The notes: a model not told the origin generated them from the letters alone. 49,648 nt of DNA from Myxococcota bacterium (GCA_039030075.1 JBCCEW010000035.1:1-49648); one strand, 5' to 3'. Positions 33,229 through 42,705 are shown, counted from the stretch's first letter. Numbers and translations: made by a program.

Positions 33229-34257
33229 ATGACCGAGATCCCGACGCCCGTCGACTTCATCGGAGCCCCCGGCTCCCCCTACACGCGGAAGATGCGGGCG
33301 CTCCTGCGCTACCGCGGGATTCCCTACCGGATGATCCAGCAAGGAGGCGCGGCCGATCACGACCTGCCGAAGCCGAAGGTGGGATTGCTCCCGACCTTCT
33401 TCCTGCCCGACGACAGCGGCGAGCTCGCGGCGGTCACGGATTCCACGCCGCTCTTGCGGCGCTTCGAGGCCGCGTTCTCCGTCCGCGCGGCGGTCCCGCC
33501 GGATCCCGCGCTCGCCTTCCTCGACGCCCTGCTCGAGGACTACGGCGACGAATGGCTGACGAAGCCGATGTTCCACTATCGCTGGGCCTACGAGGCCGAC
33601 ATCGAGAAGGCGAAGCACGTGCTTCCGCTCTGGCGAGCCGTCGACACGCCGGACGCACAGGTCGACCCGCTGCGGAAGATGTTCTCCGAACGTCAGATCT
33701 CGCGGCTCTACGTGGTGGGCTCGAACGAGACGACGGCCCCTGTGATCGAGGCGAGCTACGTGCGCTTCCTCCGCCTCTTCGACGCGCATCTCAGCGCCCA
33801 CCCCTACGTCCTCGGCAGACGCCCGGGCGCGGCGGACTTTGCGTGGTTCGGCCAGCTCACCCAGCTGGCCCAGTTCGACCCGACCCCCGCCGCGGTCACC
33901 CTCGCCGAGAGCCCGCGGGTCTACGCCTGGGTGGACGTGGTCGAAGATCTTTCGGGGATCGAAGTGAGCGACGACGACTGGCTGTCGCGCTCGGACATCG
34001 GCGTGCTCCGCCCCTTCTTCGAAGAGATGGGGCGGACCTACGTGCCGGTGATGCGCGCCAACGCCCAGGCCCTCCAGGAGGGAAACGACACGGTGCGCTG
34101 CGAAGTCGAGGGATTGCCCTGGGAACAGCAACCGTTCCCCTACCAGGCGAAGTGCCTCGTGTGGCTGCGACGCGACTACGAGGCCCTCTCCGCCGCGGAC
34201 CAGTCCGTCGTCGACGGCGCACTGGCGGGAACGGGCTGCGAGGCACTCTTCGCCTGA
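33229..34257 (+). CDS. Glutathione S-transferase-like protein
   Basis: This 342-residue GST-fold protein is a paralogue of the gene at 89-1093. The N-terminal thioredoxin-like domain has APGSPYTRKMRALLRYRGIP. The shared segment DEWLTKPMFHYRWAYEAD is followed by a helical domain (HPYVLGRRPGAADFAWFGQL). ATG 33229 has GAGGAG 4 nt upstream. A promoter with a palindromic operator lies upstream. Substrate unknown; the family could bind glutathione or another thiol. Confidence 0.82.
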   Translation: MTEIPTPVDFIGAPGSPYTRKMRALLRYRGIPYRMIQQGGAADHDLPKPKVGLLPTFFLPDDSGELAAVTDSTPLLRRFEAAFSVRAAVPPDPALAFLDALLEDYGDEWLTKPMFHYRWAYEADIEKAKHVLPLWRAVDTPDAQVDPLRKMFSERQISRLYVVGSNETTAPVIEASYVRFLRLFDAHLSAHPYVLGRRPGAADFAWFGQLTQLAQFDPTPAAVTLAESPRVYAWVDVVEDLSGIEVSDDDWLSRSDIGVLRPFFEEMGRTYVPVMRANAQALQEGNDTVRCEVEGLPWEQQPFPYQAKCLVWLRRDYEALSAADQSVVDGALAGTGCEALFA

Positions 34258-34298
34258 CGCCCCCGAGTTTCCGGGACGCGGCTACACTGGCATCGAGG

Positions 34299-35414
34299 AT
34301 GGGGAAAGCCAGCGCGCCTCTGCTCGAACGCCGCATCGTGGCCGCGGCACGCGCCGATCGTCGGCCGCCGCGCGCGATCGCGCGCGAGTTCGACGCGCTG
34401 CTCGAAGACGCCGAGCTGCGCTGCGCCGGCTCCTGCGCGAAGCGCCCGGAGCGACTCTTCGGCTGGGGCTACCGGCCCCGCCACCGCGTCGCCCTCTTCG
34501 ACACCACCTACTACTTGTCGCCGGTGCGACAGAACGCGGACCTGCGCTTCTTCGTCGGCTACGTCGCCCAGCCCGCGCCGCCGGGGAAGCCCGAACGGGT
34601 CCACGCGCGCCTCTTCTACAAGGACGTGTCCCTGATCTGGCGGGCGGCGTCCCACTTCGTGCGCTCCGATCGCGAGAACTGGATCGGCAAGGGGGACATC
34701 CGCACGGTCCGGATCGACGGGGAAGAGGTCGAAGTCTCGGACGAGTCGACGACGGATCTTCCGATCGAGATCCAGGACGCCTTCGAGAACCTGAGTCGGA
34801 AAGCGACGCGGGTCCCGCGCGACGATCGCGCGATCGAGCGCGTGCTGCGCCGGGCCCCCGACGATCGCCTCGAGGCTTACCGCGACTTCGTCGAGCCCCG
34901 GCGGCGGGCCCAGGCGAACCCGCGCAATCGAATCCACGGCGGCCGCCCCATTGCGCGTTTCCGGCGCGCCCTCGAGCCGGAATCGCTGGTCTTCGCCAAG
35001 GGATACGCGCCGGACTTCCGGCGCGGCCTGCTCGAGCGGAGCACCTCGAAGAGCTCGCTCTACGGCGGTCGGCTCCGGCGCTACCGGATCCTCTCCCAGA
35101 ACCGGGAGATCCAGTACCTGTTCATGGCCGGGCCGAAGCAGGCCTGGATCATCCCACCCCAGGCGACCACCACGGATCTCTCGAGCTACGGGGTGCGTAC
35201 CATCGACGTGGCTGCCGACGACGAACTCTCGGTACCCGGTTGGGAATACTGGGGAGGAGCCGAAGTCGGACTCTCGAATGTCGACCAGATTCCGGAGGGT
35301 TTCGCCGGCGAGACCCACCCGCGAGATCCCTCGCGCGCCGATGCCTCTCCCTGGCTCGAGCGGCTGCCGGTCATCCGCGACTTCCGGCGCATCGTGCTCG
35401 GCCAGACCCGCTGA
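34299..35414 (+). CDS. Protein of unknown function
   Basis: This 371-residue protein was not recognised. It has strong third-position GC bias and no antisense rival of better quality, and ATG 34299 has GAGG just upstream. TACACT at about 34282 could be a -10 box. The protein is basic, rich in Arg, has no signal peptide or membrane segment, and contains a Cys pair (RCAGSCAK, residues about 46-53) and a WGYRPRHRVALFDTTYYLSPV segment. I cannot assign a fold or a role from the sequence. Confidence 0.6.
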   Translation: MGKASAPLLERRIVAAARADRRPPRAIAREFDALLEDAELRCAGSCAKRPERLFGWGYRPRHRVALFDTTYYLSPVRQNADLRFFVGYVAQPAPPGKPERVHARLFYKDVSLIWRAASHFVRSDRENWIGKGDIRTVRIDGEEVEVSDESTTDLPIEIQDAFENLSRKATRVPRDDRAIERVLRRAPDDRLEAYRDFVEPRRRAQANPRNRIHGGRPIARFRRALEPESLVFAKGYAPDFRRGLLERSTSKSSLYGGRLRRYRILSQNREIQYLFMAGPKQAWIIPPQATTTDLSSYGVRTIDVAADDELSVPGWEYWGGAEVGLSNVDQIPEGFAGETHPRDPSRADASPWLERLPVIRDFRRIVLGQTR

Positions 35415-35538
35415 CCCACTCCGTCGAGCGTCCCTCCGACGCTGGGCGTATGCTGGCCCCATCCCGCGGGCCGCCCTCCTGGCCCTGTTCACCGAGCCCC
35501 CGGCGAGCCCCCTCCGCCCGGGGGCGGCGGGGAAGCCG

Positions 35539-37077
35539 ATGTCCGGATCCCGATTCGGAAGCCACGGAACCCTCGGAGCCCCCACCGCGTGGGCTCGGGG
35601 CCGTGCGCGCGTGCTCGCAGGCGCGGTGGCTTCGGCCGTCCTGGTCACGGCCAGCTTCCCGCCTCTCGACCTCGCGCCGCTGGCCTGGATCGCCCTGGTC
35701 CCGCTCTTCGTCGTGCTGCGCGATGCGCGCCCGGGGCTGGGTGCGCTCGCGGGCAGCACCTTCGCCGTCGCGCTCTGCGCGCTGCTGGCTTCCTGGCTGC
35801 CGGGTCTCGTGGATGGTTTCTTCGCCGTGGGTCTCGGCGGGTCGTTGGCGCTCGCGAGTGGCGTCGCGCTCTACTTCGCCCTGCCCTTCGCGCTGCTCGG
35901 TGCCGGCCTCGCCGCGGCCGGGAATCGCGCCGGCCCGATCGCCGTCGGTGCCGCCTGGTGGTGCTGCGAAGCACTGCGTTTCGCGGGCCCGCTCGAGTTG
36001 CCCTGGGCACTGCTCGCCTACAGCCAGTCGGCAGTCCTGCCCTTCGTGCAGGCAGCCGACACGGTCGGCGCACTCGGGCTCGGCGCCGTGCTCGCCGCCG
36101 CCAACGCCGTACTCGCGGAAGTCGTGCGCGGCCTGCGGCGTCCCGCGTTCCCGCGTGTGGAGAGCGCCGTCGTGCTGGCGTCGCTCATCGCGGCGTGGCT
36201 CTACGGAACCGACGCGCTTCGTCACCACTTCGAACAGGGCGACGCACTCGATGTCGTGGTCGTCCAGGGCGGCCTCTCGCGCACCCAGCGGCTCGCCCCC
36301 GATGCGCACGCCGACAATCTCGGCCACTACCTCGCACTGAGCGAACGTGCTGGCCCGAACGCCGACCTGGTCGTCTGGCCCGAGCTCGCGCTTCGCTTCG
36401 ATCCCTCCCAGCGTCCGGACCTCTGGCAGGAGTTCTCGGAACACACGCGCCGCTCCACCGCCGACTGGTTGGTGGGCGCGCCGGGGTCCCGCACCCGCGC
36501 GCTCCTGCGCGAGCCCGTCAACACCGCGCTGCTCGTGCGCGCGGGTCGGATCCGGGGTCGCCATGAGAAGGTGCGGCTGGTCCCGTTCTCGGAGACGCAA
36601 CCGCGCTGGTCTCCGATCGAGCGCTCGCGCTTCGCGGCGGGCCTCTCCCTGCACCCGCTCGAGGGCGAGGCCGCCCGGGTCGGGGTGTTGCTCTGCTCCG
36701 AAGCCTTGTTCCCCGCGCTCGCGCGCGAGCTCGCCGCGAAGGGAGCGAACCTGCTGGTGAACCCCTCGAACGACGATTGGTTCGCGAGCCCGGCCGCGAC
36801 CGCTCATCAGGTGGCCGTGGGCGTCTTTCGCGCCGTCGAGAACCGACGCCCCTGGCTGCGTCCGTCGACCACCGGGAGCAGCGTCGTCATCGACGCTCAT
36901 GGCCGTGTCCTCGCGCGCGCGCCCTACGGTGAACCCGCCGTACTCCGCGCGCGCGTCCACCCCACGAACGTCAACAGCCCCCGGGCGCGACTCGCAAACT
37001 GGGTGCCCCCGGCCGCGTCGGGCGCCCTACTCTCTTGCGTGTGGCTCTTCGCCGTCGGACGGCGCAGGCCCGAATGA
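35539..37077 (+). CDS. lnt: Apolipoprotein N-acyltransferase
   Basis: This 512-residue integral membrane protein is the same length as E. coli Lnt. Several N-terminal membrane helices are followed by a nitrilase-like domain with the catalytic Glu282 (VVWPELAL), Lys344 (HEKVRLVPF) and Cys386 (LLCSEALFP). It adds the third acyl chain to lipoproteins in the inner membrane and implies a Gram-negative, lipoprotein-sorting envelope. The start ATG at 35539 gives the expected length. Its stop overlaps the next start (ATGA). Confidence 0.93.
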   Translation: MSGSRFGSHGTLGAPTAWARGRARVLAGAVASAVLVTASFPPLDLAPLAWIALVPLFVVLRDARPGLGALAGSTFAVALCALLASWLPGLVDGFFAVGLGGSLALASGVALYFALPFALLGAGLAAAGNRAGPIAVGAAWWCCEALRFAGPLELPWALLAYSQSAVLPFVQAADTVGALGLGAVLAAANAVLAEVVRGLRRPAFPRVESAVVLASLIAAWLYGTDALRHHFEQGDALDVVVVQGGLSRTQRLAPDAHADNLGHYLALSERAGPNADLVVWPELALRFDPSQRPDLWQEFSEHTRRSTADWLVGAPGSRTRALLREPVNTALLVRAGRIRGRHEKVRLVPFSETQPRWSPIERSRFAAGLSLHPLEGEAARVGVLLCSEALFPALARELAAKGANLLVNPSNDDWFASPAATAHQVAVGVFRAVENRRPWLRPSTTGSSVVIDAHGRVLARAPYGEPAVLRARVHPTNVNSPRARLANWVPPAASGALLSCVWLFAVGRRRPE

Positions 37078-37958
37078 GGTCCCTCGTCATGCAGAACACC
37101 CATCCCCGTCGCGCCTCGGCGCCCCTCGTTTCCGCGCTCGCGCTGCTGCTCGGCGCCAGTCTGCTCTCGCCCGGCGCCGCTCGCGCAGGCGGGGCCGGCG
37201 GCAACACCATCCCGTGCGAGGCGACCCAACAGATCCACTTCGTCCTCGACGACGACGGCGACGGTTTCCGCGACCCGGGCGAGACCACGGCGTGTGCGAA
37301 CCCGGTCGTCGACAACAGCGGCGCCTTCCCCGTCGTGACGAACGGGGTCGGCGGAACCGTGTGCCTGCCGGCCGTGCAGGCGCAGATGCGCGGCACGCTG
37401 ACGGTGATCGCCGACGACGACGCCAAGGACTCGAACGTCACGACCCTCGGCCAGAACACGGGCGAGGTGCTGACCCTGCTCTTCGAACTCCGCCACCAGA
37501 ACCAGGTCGCACGCGTCGCCGACTCCTACACCGCGACGAACCTCGTCGATCTGATCCTCGGCAACTGGAACAACCGCATCACCTCCGAGTCTCGCATCTT
37601 CGGTCTGCAGTTCACCGGCGCCCTGCTGCTCACCCCCGCCACGATCAGCGCCCAGCCCGTGATCGAGGGCTCCTTCGACGATCTGGCCATCAAGCTCTCC
37701 CAGGTGGCCCAGGACTTCGGACTCGTCGTGAACGCGAACGACGTGGTGCCGCTCATCTCGGACGCCGCACGCGACGGCGTGCGCAAGCGTTTCATCCAGT
37801 CGAACCCGTCGCTGTGTGGCGACGCGGCGACGAGCACGCCGGCGGGCTGCGGCGAGCTCGAGGCCGAGGAGAGCGGTTCCCTCGCCTCGATCGCCGAGTT
37901 CCGGATCACGCTGAGCTTCGCCGAGAAGGTTCCCGGGGCGCCGCCGACCTGCTCCTAG
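37074..37958 (+). CDS. Secreted protein of unknown function
   Basis: This 294-residue protein has a signal peptide (PLVSALALLLGASLLSPGAARAG) and a mature domain beginning with an acidic, EF-hand-like loop (LDDDGDGFRDPGETTAC) that could bind calcium. Four to five Cys residues are spread through the chain (CEAT, TACANP, TVCLP, LCGDA, GCGEL), which suggests disulfides. No family is recognised. It overlaps the lnt stop by 4 nt (ATGA); the ATG at 37089 is an alternative start. Confidence 0.7.
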   Translation: MRSLVMQNTHPRRASAPLVSALALLLGASLLSPGAARAGGAGGNTIPCEATQQIHFVLDDDGDGFRDPGETTACANPVVDNSGAFPVVTNGVGGTVCLPAVQAQMRGTLTVIADDDAKDSNVTTLGQNTGEVLTLLFELRHQNQVARVADSYTATNLVDLILGNWNNRITSESRIFGLQFTGALLLTPATISAQPVIEGSFDDLAIKLSQVAQDFGLVVNANDVVPLISDAARDGVRKRFIQSNPSLCGDAATSTPAGCGELEAEESGSLASIAEFRITLSFAEKVPGAPPTCS

Positions 37959-37991
37959 GGTGAACGTCTTCGCATCGACTCGGAGGTCCGC

Positions 37992-40322
37992 ATGACCTCT
38001 GCGGGGCCTGCTGCCCGCATCGGACTCGCCGTGCTCGCGGTGGTGGCCGCCGGTGCCTGGATCCTGCACCTGGACCTCGCGCTGCGGGGACGGCTCGCGT
38101 GGGCGCCGATCTACGTGACGCCCGCAACGTCACCGACCGACGCACCGCAGGTCTCCAGCTTCTGGCCCGAGACGCCTGCATCGGCGACGGACCTGCGTCC
38201 CGGCGATCGGTTGATCTCGGTCGGCCAGCGCTCGCTCGTCGGCGCGTCGCGCATGGGCGTGCTCGCTGCGCTCTACGGCGCCGCCGACGCGTCGGGACGC
38301 GTGGATCTCGAAGTCGATCGGGCCGGTGAGACGCGCGCCGCGTTCCTGGAGCTGCGTCCCTACAACGCGCCGTGGAGCTTTACACCGGTCATCCTGGGCC
38401 TCTGGGTCGCCGCAGTCCTGATCGCTTTGCGTTCGGACTCGCGCGCCGGACGCGCGTTCGCCTGGATGTGCCTGGCCTACGCCACGCACTGGGCGGCCTT
38501 CTTGTCGGGAGGGGAGTGGCGCACCGGGTTGGGACTGCCGCTCTACGCGCTGGCGATCGGCTTCACCGGCCCCCTCGCCCTGCGAGCGTTCCTGCTCTTC
38601 CCCGGTGCGGCCCGCGAACCGCGCTGGCCCTGGCTCTTCCTGGTCATCGCGCCCCTCCTGACGAGCTGGCAGATCGGGGCGCCGCTCGCTCCCGAGATCG
38701 GGCTGCCGCTGCTGTTCGCGAGCTACGCGCTCCTGGTGGTGTGCATTCTGGCGGTGGTCGCCCGTGTGTACGTCCGCTCCGACGTTCGCGCCCGGCGGCA
38801 GCTGCGCTGGATCGCACTCGGCCTCTACCTGGCGCTCGTCCCGATCGCGGCCGCAGCCGTCGCCGGCGGGTTCGTCCCGGCCTGGCGTCCCGCCTACGAG
38901 TGGAGCCTGCTCGCGCTGCTGTTCATGCCGGTCTGTCTGACGCTGGCCCTCGTCCGCTACAACCTCTTCGACATCGATCGACTCATTTCGGTGACGGCGT
39001 CGTATTCGCTGCTCGGCGTCGTCGCGTTGGCCTTCGGCATCGGCGTGGCACCACGCGTCGCCGCCGCCACCAGCCGCGCGACGAGCGTCGACCCGAACCT
39101 CGCCCAGGGGGTCTTCGCGCTCGCGATCGGCGCCGGGCTCTTCTTCGGCGGGCGCGCCCTGCGCCCGCGCATCGAGGGGTTCTTCTTCCGGGAGCGACGC
39201 GCCCTCGACGAGGGGGTGCGTGAGCTGCGGGTGCAACTGCGCGGCTTCGACGCGCCGGGACCCCTCTTCGAACGCTTGGGAACCGAGCTCTCACAGCTGC
39301 TCGGACTCACCGACCTGGCCATCTATGCCCGCACCGACGAGCACTTCGTCCCGGTCTTCGGTGCCGGCGCGAGCGTCGCTCCGAGCTTCGACGTCCGCGG
39401 ACGCCTGGCCGCCCTCGTCGAAGACGCGGACCGCGCCATTCCCGAGGAGCGCTGGCGGCGCTGGCAGAGCGCGACGCTCCTCGAAGAGGTCGAGGCCGCG
39501 AGTCTCGAAGCGCTCGACGCGCAGCTCCTGCTCCCGATCCGCGGAGACAAGCACCTCCAGGCGTTCCTGGTGCTGGGCGAGAAGGCCTCGGGTGACGTCT
39601 ACACCCCGGTGGACCTCGCCCTGCTCGAAGGACTCGCCGAGGGGGTGGCCCTGCAGCTCGAGCGTTTCGACGCCGCGGCCATCGTGCGGGTGGAACGCGA
39701 GCGGCAGGAGCGACTGGCGGGCTACGTCCCGGCCGCCGTGCGCGACGCCCTGAGCCGGGCCAGCTCCGACGTCCCGGCGGGCGAACAGGAAGTGAGCGTC
39801 CTCTTCGTCGACATCCGCGGCTACACCGGGTTCTCCGAGCAGCGCCGCCCCGACGAGATCTTCCAGGTCGTCAGCGCCTACACCGCCGCGGTCTCGGACG
39901 TCGTGCGCGAGCACCAGGGCTGGGTCGTCGACTTCCAGGGCGACGGCCTGATGGCGGTCTTCGGAGCTCCGCGCCGCCACCCGCAGAAGGAGGCCGCCGC
40001 GGTGCGCGCGGCCCTGACCCTCGTCCACGATCTCTCGCTCGAAGAGCACACCGGCGAACCCCTCACCGTGGGCGTCGGAGTCGCGACCGGACCGGCCTAC
40101 GTCGGACACATCCAGTCGAGCGAACGGCGGATCTGGTGCGTCCTCGGGAACACCACCAACCTCGCGGCGCGCCTCCAGTCCCTCACCCGCGACCTGGGCG
40201 TCGAAGTCGTCATCGACGACGCCACGCGCAACGCCGCCGGCGAAGCCGCCGCGCGCTTCGAGAGCCGGCCCCCGGTGCGGGTGCGGGGGCGCAGCACCGC
40301 GCTCCCCCTACACGTCGTCTAG
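37992..40322 (+). CDS. Membrane GAF sensor with class III cyclase domain
   Basis: This 776-residue signalling protein has an N-terminal membrane segment, a PDZ-like region (DLRPGDRLISVGQRSLVG), about seven to eight membrane helices (residues 120-370), a GAF-like domain (about 400-570), and a class III adenylate/guanylate cyclase domain (about 595-776). Metal-binding Asp607 (LFVDIRG) and Asp651 (FQGDGLMAVFG) are present, and so are Asn723 and Arg727 (NLAARL). The positions that normally fix the purine base are Asp647 (usually Lys) and Asn720 (usually Asp), so nucleotide choice is not predictable. The last codon overlaps the convergent gene at CTAG. Confidence 0.88.
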   Translation: MTSAGPAARIGLAVLAVVAAGAWILHLDLALRGRLAWAPIYVTPATSPTDAPQVSSFWPETPASATDLRPGDRLISVGQRSLVGASRMGVLAALYGAADASGRVDLEVDRAGETRAAFLELRPYNAPWSFTPVILGLWVAAVLIALRSDSRAGRAFAWMCLAYATHWAAFLSGGEWRTGLGLPLYALAIGFTGPLALRAFLLFPGAAREPRWPWLFLVIAPLLTSWQIGAPLAPEIGLPLLFASYALLVVCILAVVARVYVRSDVRARRQLRWIALGLYLALVPIAAAAVAGGFVPAWRPAYEWSLLALLFMPVCLTLALVRYNLFDIDRLISVTASYSLLGVVALAFGIGVAPRVAAATSRATSVDPNLAQGVFALAIGAGLFFGGRALRPRIEGFFFRERRALDEGVRELRVQLRGFDAPGPLFERLGTELSQLLGLTDLAIYARTDEHFVPVFGAGASVAPSFDVRGRLAALVEDADRAIPEERWRRWQSATLLEEVEAASLEALDAQLLLPIRGDKHLQAFLVLGEKASGDVYTPVDLALLEGLAEGVALQLERFDAAAIVRVERERQERLAGYVPAAVRDALSRASSDVPAGEQEVSVLFVDIRGYTGFSEQRRPDEIFQVVSAYTAAVSDVVREHQGWVVDFQGDGLMAVFGAPRRHPQKEAAAVRAALTLVHDLSLEEHTGEPLTVGVGVATGPAYVGHIQSSERRIWCVLGNTTNLAARLQSLTRDLGVEVVIDDATRNAAGEAAARFESRPPVRVRGRSTALPLHVV

Positions 40323-42097
40323 GATTGGCGGGACGGACGCTCGCGCAGGGCGGACCAGGCCGCGGCCGCGAGCAAGAGCGCCGTCAGCGCGAGCGCGAAG
40401 GGCGTCAAGCCCGGCACGGGGAAGCCGAGCACGACTTCGTCGATGGTGCCCGTGGTGACCACCGTATCGCCGCTCGCCAGCGCGAAGATGCGCTGACTCT
40501 GCAGGGTCGCGTCGGCGTTGATCGCCGCCGCCAGCGCCGACGCGAGCGACGCGGCCGTCTGACCTGCCGTCGTCGCCACGATCACGACGACCCCGTTCAC
40601 GGTGATCGAGACGAAACCCGTCCCGATGACGCTGGGGAGCTGGTAGGCCTGGTCCGCATCGTCGGTATCGAGGGGCTTCACGATCACGATGTAGTTCGAA
40701 CCGGCGCCGGGCGCGAGGTTGCCACCGAGCGCGACGGGACCCGCGGCGAAGTCACGGCGCAGGACGTCGAACTCCTGGACGGGATCCGGGTCGGCGATGT
40801 CGACCAGCATGGTCGTCGGCGTGAAGTCCTGGGCGAGCCAGCTCGGCTCGGCCGTCGCGCGCGTGTCGTAGCCGATGTAGACCGTCGCGTCCTGAGCGAG
40901 CGAGAACTGCAGGTGCGGATTCGTGGAGACGTTCTTGTCGTTGTTGGCGGTCTGGATCCACTCGGCACACTCGAGCTCCTCGGGCACGTCGACCAGCACG
41001 TGGCTCTGGGGGTTCGTGCGATCCGTGTAGTAGTGGTCGCCCCCTTCGAGGGTCGCGAGCACGTAGCTGTTCGCCGTGGAGGCCGAGATCCCCGAGACGA
41101 GGGCCGGGATCGACGGGCAGGCGCGGTCGCGCACCAGCGAGAAGACGTAGTCGAAGGGACCCTCGTCGTGGGTGCCGTCGAAGGCCGTGTCGCCGAAACC
41201 GGAGACCGCGACGGTCCAGCGACCGCCACCGCCCGGCGGCACGGTGAAGGTGCGGGCCGGCAGGAGCGCGCGCGCGGCGTCGTCATCGGCGCTCGAGCTC
41301 GGCGCGACGCCGTTCGGATCCCAGAGGCCGACGACCGGGTCCGGGCGCTCGCCTGCGCCGAAGTCGAAGCCGCTGTCGCGGAGGTCGTAGACCGAGGCGA
41401 ACAGGCGATCGCCCTCTTCCAGCTCGATCGCGTAGTAGTCGACGTCGTTGGCGGCGAGCGTGGCGCGCACCAGGCCGCCGTTGCCGGCGAGCAGGTTCGC
41501 GCGCGCGGCGACGTCGTTGTCCGCGCCCGTGAGGTCGTGCTCGAGGGGCAGCGCTCCGTCGCGCGCGACGGAGAGCACCAGCTCATAGGGCGCCAACGCC
41601 TGGAGTGCCTCATCGTGGGTGCCATCGAAGGCGGCGTCACCGAATCCGCTCACCCCCAGCTCGAACACGCCGGTACCTCCCGCGAGATGACCGAGCTGGT
41701 TGCCGAAGCCCGGTCCCCCGTCGTCGTCGAGGCTGAGCGCGGGAAGTGCCCCTCCGCTGAACACGCCGAGTACGGGGTCGAGGAAGGCGCCCGAATTCGC
41801 GTCGAACAAGGTGGCGAGCAACAAGTCGCCGCTCGTCAGGGAAACCGCATAGGCATCGATGTCGCCCGCATCGAGATGCCCGCGCACCAGCACCGGACCG
41901 CCGCCGAAGCGGTCGAAGAAATCCGCGCCGCCCGTCGGAATCGGCTCGGCGCTGGCCAGCCCGTCCACCTCGGCGCCCCCCGGGTCGAGGAACGGCTGGT
42001 CTTCGAACTCGGTCCAGTCAGCGGAAGCGACGAAGGGCAGGAGCAGCGCGAGCGCGCTCCCCCAGGCCGCGACCTGGCGTCGGAGGGGGGGTCGCAT
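40319..42097 (-). CDS. Surface protein with C-terminal sorting-type signal
   Basis: This 592-residue secreted protein has a signal peptide (AAWGSALALLLPFVASA), two internal repeats of about 110 residues (roughly 70-180 and 210-324) that each carry VSGFGD-AFDGTHDE, and PPC-like beta domains (DIDAYAVSLTSGD, DVDYYAIELEEGD). The end, LGFPVPGLTPFALALTALLL followed by a hydrophobic stretch and RERPSRQS, has the layout of a CTERM sorting signal (motif, membrane helix, basic tail). The usual PEP or IPTL motif is only loosely matched. Binding partner unknown. Confidence 0.8.
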   Translation of the reverse strand: MRPPLRRQVAAWGSALALLLPFVASADWTEFEDQPFLDPGGAEVDGLASAEPIPTGGADFFDRFGGGPVLVRGHLDAGDIDAYAVSLTSGDLLLATLFDANSGAFLDPVLGVFSGGALPALSLDDDGGPGFGNQLGHLAGGTGVFELGVSGFGDAAFDGTHDEALQALAPYELVLSVARDGALPLEHDLTGADNDVAARANLLAGNGGLVRATLAANDVDYYAIELEEGDRLFASVYDLRDSGFDFGAGERPDPVVGLWDPNGVAPSSSADDDAARALLPARTFTVPPGGGGRWTVAVSGFGDTAFDGTHDEGPFDYVFSLVRDRACPSIPALVSGISASTANSYVLATLEGGDHYYTDRTNPQSHVLVDVPEELECAEWIQTANNDKNVSTNPHLQFSLAQDATVYIGYDTRATAEPSWLAQDFTPTTMLVDIADPDPVQEFDVLRRDFAAGPVALGGNLAPGAGSNYIVIVKPLDTDDADQAYQLPSVIGTGFVSITVNGVVVIVATTAGQTAASLASALAAAINADATLQSQRIFALASGDTVVTTGTIDEVVLGFPVPGLTPFALALTALLLAAAAWSALRERPSRQS

Positions 42098-42309
42098 GGC
42101 GGGGGAAATTCTACGCCCATCCTTCCGCGCGACACCACTCCCTCGGGGAAGATCCACCGTTCCAGGCCTCCGCCTCTCGAAATCCACGAGCCCGTGCGTC
42201 GTCTGGACGGCGGTTTTTGGGACATCGGCCCGGGCCGCGCGTCGTCGGTGACCCGGGTGACCCAGGCCGGAAGCGCGTCCGCCGAGGGGCCGCGAAGCGA
42301 TGGGGGCGT

Positions 42310-42663
42310 CTAGAACGGGACGTCGTCGTCGGACGGAGGCGGGGCGTCGTCGACCGGGAACGGGTCCCCCGCGCCGGCGCTCGCCGAGAGGCGCTCGAGG
42401 GTCCACACGTCGAGACTGTTGAAGTACTTCGTCTCGCCGCGCGGGCTCTGCCACTCACGACCCCGCAGGCTGAACTCGACCTTCACCTCTTCGCCCACCT
42501 CGAAGCCGTCGAGGTTCTCGCAGCGATCCCCGGTCAGCTGGAAGAGCACGTACTGGGGATAGCGGGGGTTGTCGCCCAGCTCGACGACGAACTCGCGCTT
42601 GCGAAAGCGCTCGGTCACCTGCTGGGTGTCGAAGAGTGCGTGAATGCGTCCGGTCGTCTCCAT
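42310..42663 (-). CDS. DUF3127-like OB-fold protein with SSB-like tail
   Basis: This 117-residue protein resembles DUF3127: METTGRIHALFDTQQVTERF, then KREFVVELGDNPRYPQYVLFQLTGD and GEEVKVEFSLRGREW. It is predicted to be an OB-fold, like single-stranded DNA-binding proteins. It ends DDAPPPSDDDVPF, the acidic tail with terminal Pro-Phe that SSB uses to recruit DNA-repair partners. I use the second Met (42663), since the family starts with M-E-x-T-G. Role in DNA metabolism is inferred. Confidence 0.78.
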   Translation of the reverse strand: METTGRIHALFDTQQVTERFRKREFVVELGDNPRYPQYVLFQLTGDRCENLDGFEVGEEVKVEFSLRGREWQSPRGETKYFNSLDVWTLERLSASAGAGDPFPVDDAPPPSDDDVPF

Positions 42664-42705
42664 GCCCATGGGCGCGGAGCATACCCGAAGCCCGCCGGGC
42701 CGCGC

